Part shown: positions 17,239 to 26,453 of the stretch, piece after piece | Position numbering within the stretch: position 1 is the stretch's first letter | Layout: each line of letters starts with the position of its first letter | From: an uncultured Paracoccaceae bacterium | Lineage (GTDB): Bacteria > Pseudomonadota > Alphaproteobacteria > Rhodobacterales > Rhodobacteraceae | DNA: 64,000 nt | NCBI GenBank assembly: GCA_947500135.1 | Contig: CANMQX010000005.1 | Span: forward strand, 412,523-476,522 | Direction of reading: 5' to 3' | Translations under genes and position numbers: made by a program | The notes under the pieces: generated by a model | What the model was told of the DNA's origin: nothing | Seen by the model: only the letters and a program-made list of their open reading frames with translations | Database searches by the model: none

Positions 17239-17579
17239 CGCAGGCAATGGCAGAAAAGAAATCCAGGCAAAAAGTCTATACCCTGCTGGTTGAGGTTGGC
17301 CGAAACAAAGGTGACGGGCTGCCTGAAGGGGCCACAGGCGGCGCGCTGATGTGCTATGCCAGTGGCGTGGACGAGGCGGAAGCCGTACGCGAAACGGTCG
17401 CCATCCTCAAACAGGCTGATCTGGCGCCGCTGGATGTGTCAGGTTACGGCACGTTGGATGAACGGCTTGCTGAAGGGCATGACATCTCGGACGATGAAAA
17501 GACGCTGATGCAGCGGGCGCTTGATGAAAACAGCGTAATTGTTGCCCAGATGACCCCGTTTTTTGATGAAAAAGACTGA
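17235..17579 (+). CDS. Conserved small cytosolic protein between dapD and dapE
   Basis: A 114-residue soluble protein, translationally coupled (ATGA) to the small membrane protein before it. It has an alpha/beta pattern: YTLLVEVGRNKGDGLPEGATGG, then a helix-strand repeat DEAEAVRETVAILKQADLAPLDVSGYGT. The acidic C-terminus ends FFDEKD. I cannot assign a family. Position in the dap run hints at a conserved linkage, not at a role in lysine synthesis. Confidence 0.65.
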   Translation: MTQAMAEKKSRQKVYTLLVEVGRNKGDGLPEGATGGALMCYASGVDEAEAVRETVAILKQADLAPLDVSGYGTLDERLAEGHDISDDEKTLMQRALDENSVIVAQMTPFFDEKD

Positions 17580-17596
17580 AATTTCACGCGACCTGC

Positions 17597-17639
17597 AAAA
17601 TTCTTCCAAGGATTTTGGTCAGAAATTTGGAAATTTCTG
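17597..17639. repeat. Intergenic palindromic repeat (two modules)
   Basis: Two adjacent hairpins in the gap before the GNAT gene. The first (17597-17616) is an imperfect 20-base palindrome beginning AAAATTCTT and ending AAGGATTTT. The second (17620-17639) has perfect arms CAGAAATTT and AAATTTCTG. The first is clearly related to the middle module of the three-hairpin element at 19403-19472, so this is a dispersed repeat family. Confidence 0.6.
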
Positions 17640-17666
17640 GCGTATCGCGCGCGGGACCGTTTCGCT

Positions 17667-18188
17667 ATGAACATTACGCTTTCATTTGCGGCAGACATCC
17701 CCGACCCAGACGCATTTGAAGCGCTGCTTTGCCAGTATTACACGATTATGGCGGACAAATTGACTGAAATCGGTGGCCCCCAGCTGTCACCAAAAGGATT
17801 GGCCGCCGAAACCATGGCCCATGCAGATGAACTGCTCCCGCCTCGAAACAGATTGTTATTAGCCACAGCCGAGGATGGCACACTAATGGGCTGCGGTATG
17901 ATCCGTATGGTTCGCAATGATGCCGCAGAGTTGAAGCGCATGTTTGTTAAGCCTGAAGCGCAGGGTTTGGGGCTTGGCCGCCAGCTGTTTGAGACGCGCA
18001 TGGCAGAGGCCCGCCAGATGGGTTGCAAGGTGCTTTACGCCGATACGATCAAGGGTAACACACCGATGCTGACGATGTATGAGCGTTACGGTTTCAAGCG
18101 CATTCCGCGCTATGCAGAGAATTTCAATGATCCCGCGCTGGACCCATATTTGGTTTATCTGGAACATCACGTGCCGCAGGCCAGCTGA
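17667..18188 (+). CDS. GNAT-family N-acetyltransferase
   Basis: A 173-residue GNAT protein. The acetyl-CoA-binding motif is at LKRMFVKPEAQGLGLGRQLFETRMAEA, with the Q/RxxGxG/A element as QGLGLG. The segment LYADTIKGNTPMLTMYERYGF gives the last conserved helix and strand. The substrate, a small molecule or a protein amine, cannot be predicted. It lies between the dapD block and dapE with its own small intergenic repeat upstream. Confidence 0.85.
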   Translation: MNITLSFAADIPDPDAFEALLCQYYTIMADKLTEIGGPQLSPKGLAAETMAHADELLPPRNRLLLATAEDGTLMGCGMIRMVRNDAAELKRMFVKPEAQGLGLGRQLFETRMAEARQMGCKVLYADTIKGNTPMLTMYERYGFKRIPRYAENFNDPALDPYLVYLEHHVPQAS

Positions 18189-18242
18189 CAGATTTGCATC
18201 CACGCCCCCATCCGGGTAGCCACGCCCTGAAAGGAGCCTTTC

Positions 18243-19388
18243 ATGACACCTGTTGATCCCGTCGCCCTGACTGCTGATCTGGTGCGTTGCCCGTCCGTGA
18301 CACCGGCCGAAGGGGGCGCGCTTGTGCTTTTGGAAAAACTGCTGTCGGACGGCGGTTTTGATTGCACACGTGTTGATCGCGGGGGTGTTCCGAACTTATA
18401 TGCCCGTTGGGGGCGCAAGGGGGCCAACCGCACCTTTGGGTTCAACGGTCACACCGATGTCGTTCCGGTGGGCAATGAAAGTGACTGGTCGGTCTTTCCT
18501 TTCGGGGCAGCGATCAAAGACGGCTATCTTTATGGTCGCGGGTCCACCGATATGAAATCTGGCGTTGCGGCCTTTGCTGCCGCCGCAATTGATTTTGTGA
18601 CCGAAACACCCCCTGATGGGGCGGTCGTGCTGGCGATTACTGGTGATGAGGAAGGCGAAGCATTGCATGGTACAACCGCGCTGCTGGACTGGATGCAAGC
18701 GCAGGGCGAGGCGATGAGCGTTTGCCTGGTCGGGGAGCCGACCTGCCCCGATGTCATGGGCGAGGCAATGAAAATCGGGCGGCGCGGGTCGCTGACCGCC
18801 TGGTTCACAGTGCGCGGGGTGCAAGGCCATTCCGCCTATCCGCACCGGGCGAAAAACCCGATCCCGGCCCTTGCGCGGCTTGTGGATCGGTTGTCGTCAC
18901 ATGTGCTGGACGAAGGGACGGCGCATTTTGATCCTTCAACCCTTGCAGTGGTAACCATCGATACCGGCAACCCGGCCACCAATGTGATCCCGGCCCAATG
19001 CACCGCCGCAGTCAACGTCCGGTTTAACGACGCTCATTCCAGCCAGGCAATCGTTGATTGGATGGGCGAGGAGGCTGGTCACGTGACCGATGCATTTGAC
19101 GTTGATGTTGATATCAAAGTGAAGGTTTCGGGCGAAAGCTTTCTGACTCCGCCGGGTGATTTGTCCGATTTGGTATCTGCTGCTGTGGCCGCCGAAACCA
19201 GTGTAACACCCGTGATGTCCACCTCTGGCGGTACGTCTGATGCCCGTTTTGTGAAGGATCATTGCCCGGTGGTTGAATTCGGCCTTGTTGGCAAGACGAT
19301 GCATCAGGTGGATGAATGTGTGTCGGTTGAACAGATTGGTCAGCTCAAGGCAATCTACAAGCGTATTCTCACTGATTATTTCGCCTGA
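18243..19388 (+). CDS. dapE: Succinyl-diaminopimelate desuccinylase
   Basis: A 381-residue M20-family zinc aminoacylase that hydrolyses N-succinyl-LL-diaminopimelate in lysine and peptidoglycan precursor synthesis. Zinc ligands and catalytic residues are visible: [10 protein letters not shown] (His, then Asp), [10 protein letters not shown] (bridging Asp), [13 protein letters not shown] (catalytic Glu-Glu) and VGEPTC. The dimerisation domain spans about 180-290. [13 protein letters not shown] precedes the final His in [12 protein letters not shown]. Length is normal. It follows an AAAGGAG ribosome site. Confidence 0.96.
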   Translation: MTPVDPVALTADLVRCPSVTPAEGGALVLLEKLLSDGGFDCTRVDRGGVPNLYARWGRKGANRTFGFNGHTDVVPVGNESDWSVFPFGAAIKDGYLYGRGSTDMKSGVAAFAAAAIDFVTETPPDGAVVLAITGDEEGEALHGTTALLDWMQAQGEAMSVCLVGEPTCPDVMGEAMKIGRRGSLTAWFTVRGVQGHSAYPHRAKNPIPALARLVDRLSSHVLDEGTAHFDPSTLAVVTIDTGNPATNVIPAQCTAAVNVRFNDAHSSQAIVDWMGEEAGHVTDAFDVDVDIKVKVSGESFLTPPGDLSDLVSAAVAAETSVTPVMSTSGGTSDARFVKDHCPVVEFGLVGKTMHQVDECVSVEQIGQLKAIYKRILTDYFA

Positions 19389-19402
19389 CCATTGCGGCGC
19401 AC

Positions 19403-19472
19403 CCAGACTTTTTTGAAAAAGTCTGGACAAAATCCTTGCAAGGATTTTTCTCAATTCCTGTACCAGGAATTG
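19403..19472. repeat. Three-hairpin intergenic repeat element after dapE
   Basis: Three palindromes lie side by side. Module 1 (19403-19426) has arms CCAGACTTTTT and AAAAAGTCTGG. Module 2 (19429-19448) is a perfect 20-base palindrome with halves AAAATCCTTG and CAAGGATTTT. Module 3 (19452-19472) has arms CAATTCCTG and CAGGAATTG around TAC. Module 2 is related to a hairpin at 17597. The element likely ends dapE transcription and may belong to a dispersed palindromic repeat family in this genome. Confidence 0.75.
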
Positions 19473-19503
19473 GCTGGCCCGACAGGGCGTGCTAGGCGGG
19501 GGC

Positions 19504-21759
19504 ATGAACAGTATTCCTTCCAAGTCTGACATCCTGTCATGGATATCCGACAACCCCACCAAAACGGCCAAACGTGACATCGCCAAAGCCTTTGGCATCA
19601 AAGGTGCCGCACGGATCGACCTCAAGCGTCTACTGAAGGAGCTGCAGGACGAGGGCAAGCTCGCCAAGCGTCGCAACAGCTACCGCGATGCCGAAGAATT
19701 GCCCCCCGTGGCAGTGCTGGAAATCACGGGGGCTGATGCAGATGGCGATCTGTTTGCGCGCCCGCTGGAATGGAAGGGCAAAGGGCCTGTGCCCGTCATC
19801 CTGATGATGCTGCGATCCTCGGACCCGGCTTTGGGTGCGGGCGACCGGATCCTTGGCCGTCTGACGGTGGATGCCACCGAAACCCACAGCCACACCGCCC
19901 GCATGATCCGCCGGATTGGCACAAATCCGCAGCGTATCCTGGGCGTGTTTCGCGCCGGGTCCGACGGTGGACGCGTCTTGCCCATCGACAAAGGCAGCGA
20001 CCGGCAATGGACGGTCGCTGCCGGTGCGACGGGTGGTGCGAAGGATGGCGAGTTGGTTGAGGCTGAACAATCTGGCCCCAAAAGCCGCCTTGGCCTGCCC
20101 AAGGCGCGCATTGTTGCCCGGCTTGGTGACCCGTCAGAGCCGCGCGCGGTGTCCCTTATTGCGATCCACCAGCACGGCATCCCTGACCACTTCCCCGATC
20201 CGGTGATTGCAGAGGCCGATGCAGCCAAACCGGCAGAGCTGGCCGGGCGCACCGATTTGCGCGACATGCCCCTGATCACCATCGATCCCTGGGATGCCCG
20301 TGATCATGACGACGCCTGCTATGTCGAAGCTGACCCAAACCCCAAGAACAAGGATGGGTTCATCATCTGGGTCGCCATTGCCGATGTGGCCCATTACGTC
20401 ACGCCCAATTCGGAGCTCGACCGCGAAGCGCGCAAGCGTGGCAATTCCACCTATTTCCCGGATCGGGTTGTCCCGATGCTGCCGGACAGGCTGTCCGGCG
20501 ATCTGTGTTCTTTGCATGAAGGGGTCGAACGGGCCTGTATCGCTGTGTCGATGCGCATTGACGTCCAAGGCAATAAGATCGACCACAGCTTTCACCGTGG
20601 CCTGATGAAATCAGCAGCCTCGCTGAATTATGAAGAGGTGCAAGCGGCAGTTGAAGGGCAACCAAATGATAAGGTTGCGCCGATGATGGATGACATCATC
20701 ACCCCGCTTTATGCCGCCTTCGCTGCGCTGATGAAGGCGCGTGCCCGTCGTGAACCGTTGGAGTTGGACCTGCCAGAGCGGCAGATCGTTCTGGATGATG
20801 ATGGCAAGGTCAAATCCGTCAATCAAAAGGAACGGCTGGATGCCCACCGCCTGATCGAGGAATTCATGGTTCTGGCCAATGTGGCGGCTGCCGAAACCCT
20901 GATCGGTCGCAAATCCCCCTTGCTGTTTCGCGTGCATGAGGAACCAAGCCCCGAAAAACTGGAAGCCCTGCGCGAGGTTGCACAAGCCTCTGGCCTTGTT
21001 CTGGCAAAGGGGCAGGTCCTGAAAACGGCCCATCTGAACCGGCTGTTGACCGGGGCCGCAGACACCGAAAACGACGAATTGATCAACATGGCCACGTTGC
21101 GATCCATGACGCAGGCCTATTACAGCCCCGACAATTTCGGCCATTTCGGGCTGGCCTTACGGGCTTACGCGCATTTCACCTCGCCCATCCGTCGCTATGC
21201 CGACCTGATCGTGCATCGGGCGCTGATCGCGGCACATAGCTGGGGGGATGATGGGCTTAGCCCTTGGGATGTCGAACATCTTGCCGCGACTGGCAAACAG
21301 ATCAGCGATACGGAACGTCGATCAATGATGGCCGAACGTGACACGACAGACCGTTATCTGGCGGCTTTCCTTTCCGACAGGGTTGGGACGGAACGGGGCG
21401 GCCGGATCAGCGGGATCGCGAAATTCGGTGTTTTTGTGCGCTTGGATGAAACCGGCGCAGACGGGATGATTCCCATCCGAACGCTGGGGCGCGAATATTT
21501 CCATTATGACGCTGACAGCCAGACCCTGATGGGGTCGGATACGGGCACCATCATCGGGCTGGGCCAACGGGTCACCGTCAAACTGGTTGAGGCTGCACCG
21601 GTGACGGGCGGTTTGATCGTGGAATTGCTGACATTGGATGAGCGTGTGATGCCGCGCGGCCCCAACCGTGGGCGTGGCAAACCGCCACGCCGCAAGATGG
21701 GATCAGCCCGGAAAAAGGCTGCCAAGACCGCGCGCAAGGTCAAACGGACGCGCAAGTAA
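19504..21759 (+). CDS. rnr: Ribonuclease R
   Basis: A 751-residue RNase II/R-family 3'-5' exoribonuclease. Domains in order: N-terminal winged helix (about 10-65), cold-shock domains (65-240), RNB catalytic domain (about 250-580, with ITIDPWDARDHDDACYVE giving the metal-binding aspartates), S1 domain (about 635-710, ERGGRISGIAKFGVFVRLDETGADG), and a very basic tail of 40 residues. I use the ATG at 19504 behind GGCGGGGGC; the GTG at 19489 is possible. It degrades structured RNA. Confidence 0.95.
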   Translation: MNSIPSKSDILSWISDNPTKTAKRDIAKAFGIKGAARIDLKRLLKELQDEGKLAKRRNSYRDAEELPPVAVLEITGADADGDLFARPLEWKGKGPVPVILMMLRSSDPALGAGDRILGRLTVDATETHSHTARMIRRIGTNPQRILGVFRAGSDGGRVLPIDKGSDRQWTVAAGATGGAKDGELVEAEQSGPKSRLGLPKARIVARLGDPSEPRAVSLIAIHQHGIPDHFPDPVIAEADAAKPAELAGRTDLRDMPLITIDPWDARDHDDACYVEADPNPKNKDGFIIWVAIADVAHYVTPNSELDREARKRGNSTYFPDRVVPMLPDRLSGDLCSLHEGVERACIAVSMRIDVQGNKIDHSFHRGLMKSAASLNYEEVQAAVEGQPNDKVAPMMDDIITPLYAAFAALMKARARREPLELDLPERQIVLDDDGKVKSVNQKERLDAHRLIEEFMVLANVAAAETLIGRKSPLLFRVHEEPSPEKLEALREVAQASGLVLAKGQVLKTAHLNRLLTGAADTENDELINMATLRSMTQAYYSPDNFGHFGLALRAYAHFTSPIRRYADLIVHRALIAAHSWGDDGLSPWDVEHLAATGKQISDTERRSMMAERDTTDRYLAAFLSDRVGTERGGRISGIAKFGVFVRLDETGADGMIPIRTLGREYFHYDADSQTLMGSDTGTIIGLGQRVTVKLVEAAPVTGGLIVELLTLDERVMPRGPNRGRGKPPRRKMGSARKKAAKTARKVKRTRK

Positions 21760-21951
21760 CGCTGCGCGGCCCTTGTCGCGTGATCCGCAACAATGCTGTC
21801 CCGTTATAAAAATTGTCATTTTATTAGGTGTTTAGGGCGTATTTACATGCCCAATGGCCGCAAACTTTGTCCAATTCAGTGCGAAGCGTGACACGGTTTA
21901 GCCGCAAAGCGGGGGAATATTGCCGATAGACGACCTGTGAAAGAGACCGCC

Positions 21952-22185
21952 ATGAACGCCCATGTTGATTTCGACCGCCACGAGCGCAAAGCGACCCTAA
22001 AGATGGTGGCGCAGCGTATCGTGCAGACGCAGACCAATACATCCTGGCTGGATGCGGTTGGTGGTTGCGATGATTGCAGCACCGTACCGTTTGATGTCGT
22101 CGCCGCAGGCCGGACCCGCACATTGGGGCTGGATGGTGACCAGCTTGTGATGCGTGACACCAGTTTCGGATCGATCTTGGATTGA
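21952..22185 (+). CDS. Small protein of unknown function
   Basis: A 77-residue frame with the ATG at 21952, preceded by GAAAGAG. The product has an amphipathic basic N-terminus (ERKATLKMVAQRIVQTQ) and a CDDC-type cysteine pair in VGGCDDCSTVPFDVV, then a short beta-rich end. I recognise no family. A G+C-rich hairpin follows at 22208-22228. The cysteine pair and lack of overlap with another gene support it as coding, without proof. Confidence 0.5.
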   Translation: MNAHVDFDRHERKATLKMVAQRIVQTQTNTSWLDAVGGCDDCSTVPFDVVAAGRTRTLGLDGDQLVMRDTSFGSILD

Positions 22186-22207
22186 TTCTGGCCCGGCGAG
22201 AGAGCCC

Positions 22208-22228
22208 GTCCCGGGCTTGACCCGGGAC
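22208..22228. repeat. G+C-rich hairpin typical of alphaproteobacterial intergenic repeats
   Basis: Arms GTCCCGGG (22208-22215) and CCCGGGAC (22221-22228) around CTTGA. This CCCGGG-TCAAG-CCCGGG type of hairpin is a familiar dispersed intergenic palindrome in alphaproteobacteria. It lies between two convergent genes and may act as a bidirectional terminator or mRNA end. Confidence 0.6.
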
Positions 22229-22252
22229 CTCAACGTCAGACCCGGCCTGCAA

Positions 22253-22657
22253 TCACCGTTTCAGATGATATGTCAGTGCGTGAAACACCAACAGGCGCAG
22301 CCTGTCCGGCACAATTTCTGACTGCGCATTGAAAATCACAGCACGATTGCCTTCGACCTTGTCGCAGCCCGGGAATGTTGCGGCATAAGTGCTGATGATA
22401 TCCGTCGCACAATGGGCAAAGATGCCGCAGCCACCCTGTTTGGCCAACCCAATGCGCAAGGTCGATCCCGATTTGGTATCAGGCGTCAGATAAGATGGCT
22501 GGCCCCAGCGCAGCGCCTCTTCCACCCGACCAACGGCTGGCGTTTCTGCTGCAACGCTAAAGATCAGCCCGCGCAACTGCATGGCAATCGCGCGCATGTC
22601 CGGCGGAAAGCCGTCATAAACGGCCTTTACAGCCGATTTTTCGAACGGGTGGGTCAC
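22253..22657 (-). CDS. DUF1801 domain protein
   Basis: A 134-residue DUF1801-type protein: FEKSAVKAVYDGFPPDMRAIAMQLRG at the start, then EEALRWGQPSYL, the family's most recognisable stretch, and a C-terminal helix after DKVEGNRAVIFN. The fold is similar to that of frataxin/YdhG-like small proteins; the function is unknown. It starts with GTG overlapping the GST stop (GTGA), so the two genes are coupled. Confidence 0.75.
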   Translation of the reverse strand: MTHPFEKSAVKAVYDGFPPDMRAIAMQLRGLIFSVAAETPAVGRVEEALRWGQPSYLTPDTKSGSTLRIGLAKQGGCGIFAHCATDIISTYAATFPGCDKVEGNRAVIFNAQSEIVPDRLRLLVFHALTYHLKR

Positions 22658-23343
22658 GCGGCCATCCTATCTGCAACACGACCTGCATATTCGGTCAAGA
22701 CGTGATCATTGGCCACCCTTTCGCTAAGGCCAGTGGGCAGCGGACTTGCCGTGATTGCGCCCAACATCGCAGCGGCGCTGTAATCGGGCAGGCTGATCTG
22801 ATCACCCATCAAGAATGGGGCATTGGCCAGTCGGGTTGCAATCGCCTGCAAATCAGGCTCGATCCGGCCTAAACGTTCTTTCGGGCTGAACCGCCCAAGA
22901 CCTTGCGCCATCAGCCCTCGCAATGTCGCCTTGCGGATTGCACCGGTGACGGGACGCCGCAACAATGCGGGGACAGCCGCAAAATACTCTTCCCGGATGA
23001 TCGGCCATATCTTTTCATTCCCCCAGCGATCCAGCACGACATGAAAATACATGTGCTCTTCCACCATGCGAATGAATGCATGACCAGTGGTCCGATCTGT
23101 TACTGACCCCCAGAAATCCGCACCCTGCCGTTCCAGATAGGCCTGAATATTGTGGCTATCCCCAATCACCCCTTCCGATGTGCGAATGGCAGGCAGTTTG
23201 GCCTGTGGAAATTTGCGGGGATCATTGCAATCCTCGCGCTGCCAATCTGCGCCTGCGGCCTGCAAAAGCCACATGGCCTTGACGCAAAACGGGCTAAAGC
23301 TGGGTTGGCCAAAACCTTCTTGATAGGTGACGAGTGTGATCAT
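22654..23343 (-). CDS. Glutathione S-transferase family protein
   Basis: A 229-residue GST-fold protein of the class with an extended N-terminal loop (failed-axon-connections-like). The thioredoxin-like domain (1-75) contains FGQPSFSPFCVKAMWLLQ and KLPAIRTSEGVIGDSHNIQAYL, where the SF.PFC stretch and the GDSH region line the glutathione site. The all-helical domain follows (95-225). It is divergent from the YafY-type regulator, which may control it. Confidence 0.8.
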   Translation of the reverse strand: MITLVTYQEGFGQPSFSPFCVKAMWLLQAAGADWQREDCNDPRKFPQAKLPAIRTSEGVIGDSHNIQAYLERQGADFWGSVTDRTTGHAFIRMVEEHMYFHVVLDRWGNEKIWPIIREEYFAAVPALLRRPVTGAIRKATLRGLMAQGLGRFSPKERLGRIEPDLQAIATRLANAPFLMGDQISLPDYSAAAMLGAITASPLPTGLSERVANDHVLTEYAGRVADRMAA

Positions 23344-23421
23344 TGTTCGGGTCTCCTGTTTGTTGCCCCCTTATGCAGGAAGGTACTGACAGTTTTTGGC
23401 AGCAATGCTAAACACCTCGTC

Positions 23422-24144
23422 ATGTCACGCACCGCCCGTCTGTTTCAACTGATGCAGTCCTTGCGCCGCCATGCGCCGCCGGTCACAGCCGCGCAACTGG
23501 CGGCGGACACCGGCGTGTCGCTGCGGACCCTCTATCGCGATATCGAGGCGTTGCGCGGGCTTGGCGCGATCATCGATGGCACCGCCGGGTTTGGCTATGC
23601 CCTGACCGAAGATGCCGCCCTCCCCCCAATGATGTTTGACGATGAAGAGATCGAGGCGATCGTGCTGGGTCTGCGCGAGGTACAGGCCGTGGCCGACCCC
23701 GATCTGGCGCAAGCCGCGCAAAACGCGGTTGCCAAACTACAGGCGCGTTTGCCCAGCGCACAGGCGCATCGGTTACAATATGCCGTTCTGCATGCGGACC
23801 GGATCGTGCGCCCGCCCATGCCTACTGTCGATGTGCGCGCCCTGCGGCAAGCGACATGGGATGAACGCACCATCGAGATCGACTATATTGATGCAACGGG
23901 TGCCGCCACAAAACGCCGTGTCGATCCGCTCAGCATCGTGTTTTTGAAAGAGACCCATAACCTGATCGGCTGGTGCCACCTGCGGCAGGCCTATCGCAAT
24001 TTCCGGCTGGACCGGATGCAAAACCTGACGATCACCGATGACAGCTTTCGACCTCGTCGCGTGCCAATGTTGCGCGAAGCAATTGAAACCTTGTCGTCAT
24101 GCTGGCCGGAACCCTCCGTGATGGTGGCAAAAAACCCCACTTAG
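23422..24144 (+). CDS. YafY/WYL-family HTH transcriptional regulator
   Basis: A 240-residue regulator. The winged HTH is at residues 1-60 (ARLFQLMQSLRRHAPPVTAAQLA, then GVSLRTLYRDIEALRGLG). The WYL-type sensor follows at 140-210, with ERTIEIDYIDATGAATKRRVDP and HNLIGWCHLRQAYRNFRLDRM; the usual W-Y-L is read here as I-G-W-C. The start is the ATG at 23422; the longer frame runs through the divergent GST gene. It probably senses a ligand or nucleic acid and controls the adjacent GST/DUF1801 pair (inferred). Confidence 0.85.
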   Translation: MSRTARLFQLMQSLRRHAPPVTAAQLAADTGVSLRTLYRDIEALRGLGAIIDGTAGFGYALTEDAALPPMMFDDEEIEAIVLGLREVQAVADPDLAQAAQNAVAKLQARLPSAQAHRLQYAVLHADRIVRPPMPTVDVRALRQATWDERTIEIDYIDATGAATKRRVDPLSIVFLKETHNLIGWCHLRQAYRNFRLDRMQNLTITDDSFRPRRVPMLREAIETLSSCWPEPSVMVAKNPT

Positions 24145-24226
24145 ACCAGTTTGTGACCGCATCACGCATTGGAATTCCAACACCCCGACGCTAGGTTAAA
24201 TGCAAAGAGCAGATGGAGGCGTCAAC

Positions 24227-25405
24227 ATGCAACGCAGGCAATTCATCGCGACGAGTTTGGCAGGTTTCACATTTCCGGCTTTGGCCACGGCACAGGCTGC
24301 CGGTTTCCAGAACTGGATCGCTGGTTTTCGCGGGCGCGCGCGATCCGCAGGGATCACGGATCGCACCTTTGATGCGGCCTTTGCGGGTGTGCAATACCTG
24401 CCGGACAGCATTCGTCGTGACCGCAATCAAGCGGAATTCGTTAAACCCTTGGGCGAATACATGGCCACCGCGGCCTCTGACGCGCGGGTACAGAACGGGC
24501 GGGCAATGCTGCGCCAATATGCCAATCTGCTGGCCCGGATCGAGGCAACCTACGGTGTGCCGGCACATATCGTCACGGCCGTCTGGGGCATGGAAAGCAA
24601 TTATGGCCAGCGTCGTGGCGATACGCCCCTGATCTCGACACTGGCGACACTGGCCTATGACGGGCGGCGCGGTCGTTTCTTTGAACAGCAATTGGTTGCC
24701 GCATTGGCGATCTTGCAACGTGGCGACGTGGCCCCACGCAACATGACCGGGTCATGGGCCGGGGCGATGGGGCACACGCAGTTTATCCCCACTTCTTATC
24801 AAGCCTATGCCGTTGATTTTACCGGCGACGGGCGGCGCGACATCTGGGCGGATGATCCAAGTGATGCGCTGGCCTCCACCGCCGCCTATCTGCGCCGGTT
24901 CAGTTGGCGGCAAGGGCAGCCCTGGGGGGTAGAGGTGCTGCTGCCGAATGGGTTCGATTTTAACCAGACCTCTCGCCGGTCGCCTGCTGCATGGGGACAG
25001 TTGGGCGTGCGCGGCGTGGATGGGCAGGTTGTGCCGAATTATGGTGAGGCGTCCCTGATCGTGCCCACGGGCGCCAATGGCCCGGCTTTCCTAATCTTTT
25101 CCAATTACAGGGTCATTTCACGTTATAACAATGCGCAGGCCTATATCATCGGGGTTGGTCATTTGGGTGACCGGATCCGGGGCATGGGACCGCTGCGCAG
25201 GCCGTGGCCTGCCGAAGCACGCGGGCTGCGCCGGGCAGAGCGGGTTGAACTACAGCAGCGTCTGACCGCAGCCGGTTTTTCAACCGGCGGTGCCGATGGC
25301 AAGATCGGGCCAAATAGCCGTGCCGCAATCAGGGCCTATCAACGCAGTCGCGGCCTGCCCGCCGACGGCTATGCATCACTGCAACTATTGCAATCGCTGC
25401 GATGA
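24227..25405 (+). CDS. Lytic murein transglycosylase, MltB type, with peptidoglycan-binding domain
   Basis: A 392-residue periplasmic enzyme. A twin-arginine-like or Sec signal (QRRQFIATSLAGFTFPALA) leads the protein. The SLT fold (about 25-310) has catalytic Glu in VTAVWGMESNYGQRRGDTPLI and the typical GSWAGAMGHTQFIPTSY. The last 60 residues (LRRAERVELQQRLTAAGFSTG) form a PG_binding_1 domain. The reaction is non-hydrolytic cleavage of the glycan strand to 1,6-anhydromuropeptides. I use ATG 24227 with GGAGG seven bases away. The end overlaps the convergent gene by 21 bases. Confidence 0.92.
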   Translation: MQRRQFIATSLAGFTFPALATAQAAGFQNWIAGFRGRARSAGITDRTFDAAFAGVQYLPDSIRRDRNQAEFVKPLGEYMATAASDARVQNGRAMLRQYANLLARIEATYGVPAHIVTAVWGMESNYGQRRGDTPLISTLATLAYDGRRGRFFEQQLVAALAILQRGDVAPRNMTGSWAGAMGHTQFIPTSYQAYAVDFTGDGRRDIWADDPSDALASTAAYLRRFSWRQGQPWGVEVLLPNGFDFNQTSRRSPAAWGQLGVRGVDGQVVPNYGEASLIVPTGANGPAFLIFSNYRVISRYNNAQAYIIGVGHLGDRIRGMGPLRRPWPAEARGLRRAERVELQQRLTAAGFSTGGADGKIGPNSRAAIRAYQRSRGLPADGYASLQLLQSLR

Positions 25406-25870
25406 GCAGGGACCGCCCTGCATGCAGGTGGTAATGGTATCCAGCGTCGCCTGATCAGGTTCTTCAAAGATCATGCCACCGCATGGGCCTGCCTGCATCG
25501 TCACTGGCGGTTCATCAGCGCGCACGAAGTAAAGCGCGTCAACTCCACTGCGGGCAGAGCCGCACCAAGGGCCGGCGCAGCCAATCTGCAAATTCACCGG
25601 ACTGATATAATCGTTGGTAAAACCACGCCTTGTCAAACCCTTACCGACAAATTGCCCCGGAATCGGATCAGGTTCGCGAACGGCATTCTGCGACACACCA
25701 GCCGGCAGCGCGCTTTCATCAAATGTCAGCTGACCGTAAAGCACGAAATAAGCCTCCGGCGCCTCTGCAACCCGTTGAAAGGTCGCAATCGGGTCAGGGC
25801 GCATGCAGCTAAGGGCCATGGCCTGACCGCCCAACGCGATCAGAGACATGGCAAGTATCAAGGATTTCAT
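25385..25870 (-). CDS. Exported cysteine-rich protein of unknown function
   Basis: A 161-residue protein with a signal peptide (MKSLILAMSLIALGGQAMA, cut before LSC). Mature cysteines (in LSCMRP, GCAGPWCGS, GPCGGM, TTCMQGGPC) come in pairs, so a disulfide-bonded periplasmic protein is likely. I know no family. The 21-base overlap with the mltB-type gene at the 3' ends is unusual but both frames look real. The upstream extension to 25966 belongs to the region of the RppH gene and is not used. Confidence 0.7.
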   Translation of the reverse strand: MKSLILAMSLIALGGQAMALSCMRPDPIATFQRVAEAPEAYFVLYGQLTFDESALPAGVSQNAVREPDPIPGQFVGKGLTRRGFTNDYISPVNLQIGCAGPWCGSARSGVDALYFVRADEPPVTMQAGPCGGMIFEEPDQATLDTITTCMQGGPCSSQRLQ

Positions 25871-25898
25871 CAGGCGAAGGTCCTTTCTTTCTGGGCGA

Positions 25899-26402
25899 TC
25901 AAAGCTTGTCCTGGAATTCAACCAGTGCCTGTTCATAGACCGCCCGTTTGAACGGAACAATCGCACCCACCAATTCGCTTGGATGAATCCATTTCCAACG
26001 CGAAAACTCCGGATGGGCGGTGGCGATGTTCACCTGCGTATCATCGCCGTGATAGCGCATCAGAAACCATTTCTGTTCCTGCCCACGATAGCGCCCCTTC
26101 CAGATCTTCGGGACGAGTTCATGGGGTAGATCATAGGCGATCAAGCCCGCGCTCTCTGCCTCGATACTGACCAGATTGGGGGTAATGCCTGTTTCTTCTT
26201 CCAATTCGCGCAAGGCCGCATCGCGGGTGTTTTCGCCCTTGTCCACACCACCCTGCGGCATCTGCCAAGCGGCGGTATCACGGTCCATGCGTTGACCGAC
26301 AAAAATATGGCCGCGTGTATTGGCCAGCATGACGCCCACGCAGGGGCGATAGGGAAGTTGCGCAATGTCTTCGGGACTCATAATTGGGCCTTGGTATTTC
26401 AT
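25899..26402 (-). CDS. rppH: RNA pyrophosphohydrolase (Nudix)
   Basis: A 167-residue Nudix hydrolase that removes pyrophosphate from the 5' end of mRNAs and starts their decay. The Nudix box is at [39 protein letters not shown] and the QMPQGG stretch are highly characteristic of RppH. A start at 26402 follows AGGA; a second ATG at 26381 is also possible and would give an MSPEDIAQ N-terminus. Confidence 0.94.
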   Translation of the reverse strand: MKYQGPIMSPEDIAQLPYRPCVGVMLANTRGHIFVGQRMDRDTAAWQMPQGGVDKGENTRDAALRELEEETGITPNLVSIEAESAGLIAYDLPHELVPKIWKGRYRGQEQKWFLMRYHGDDTQVNIATAHPEFSRWKWIHPSELVGAIVPFKRAVYEQALVEFQDKL

Positions 26403-26453
26403 TGTGGGGTTATCCTGGTGAGTGTGGTCGCAGAATACCCGCTGTGATCTTGG

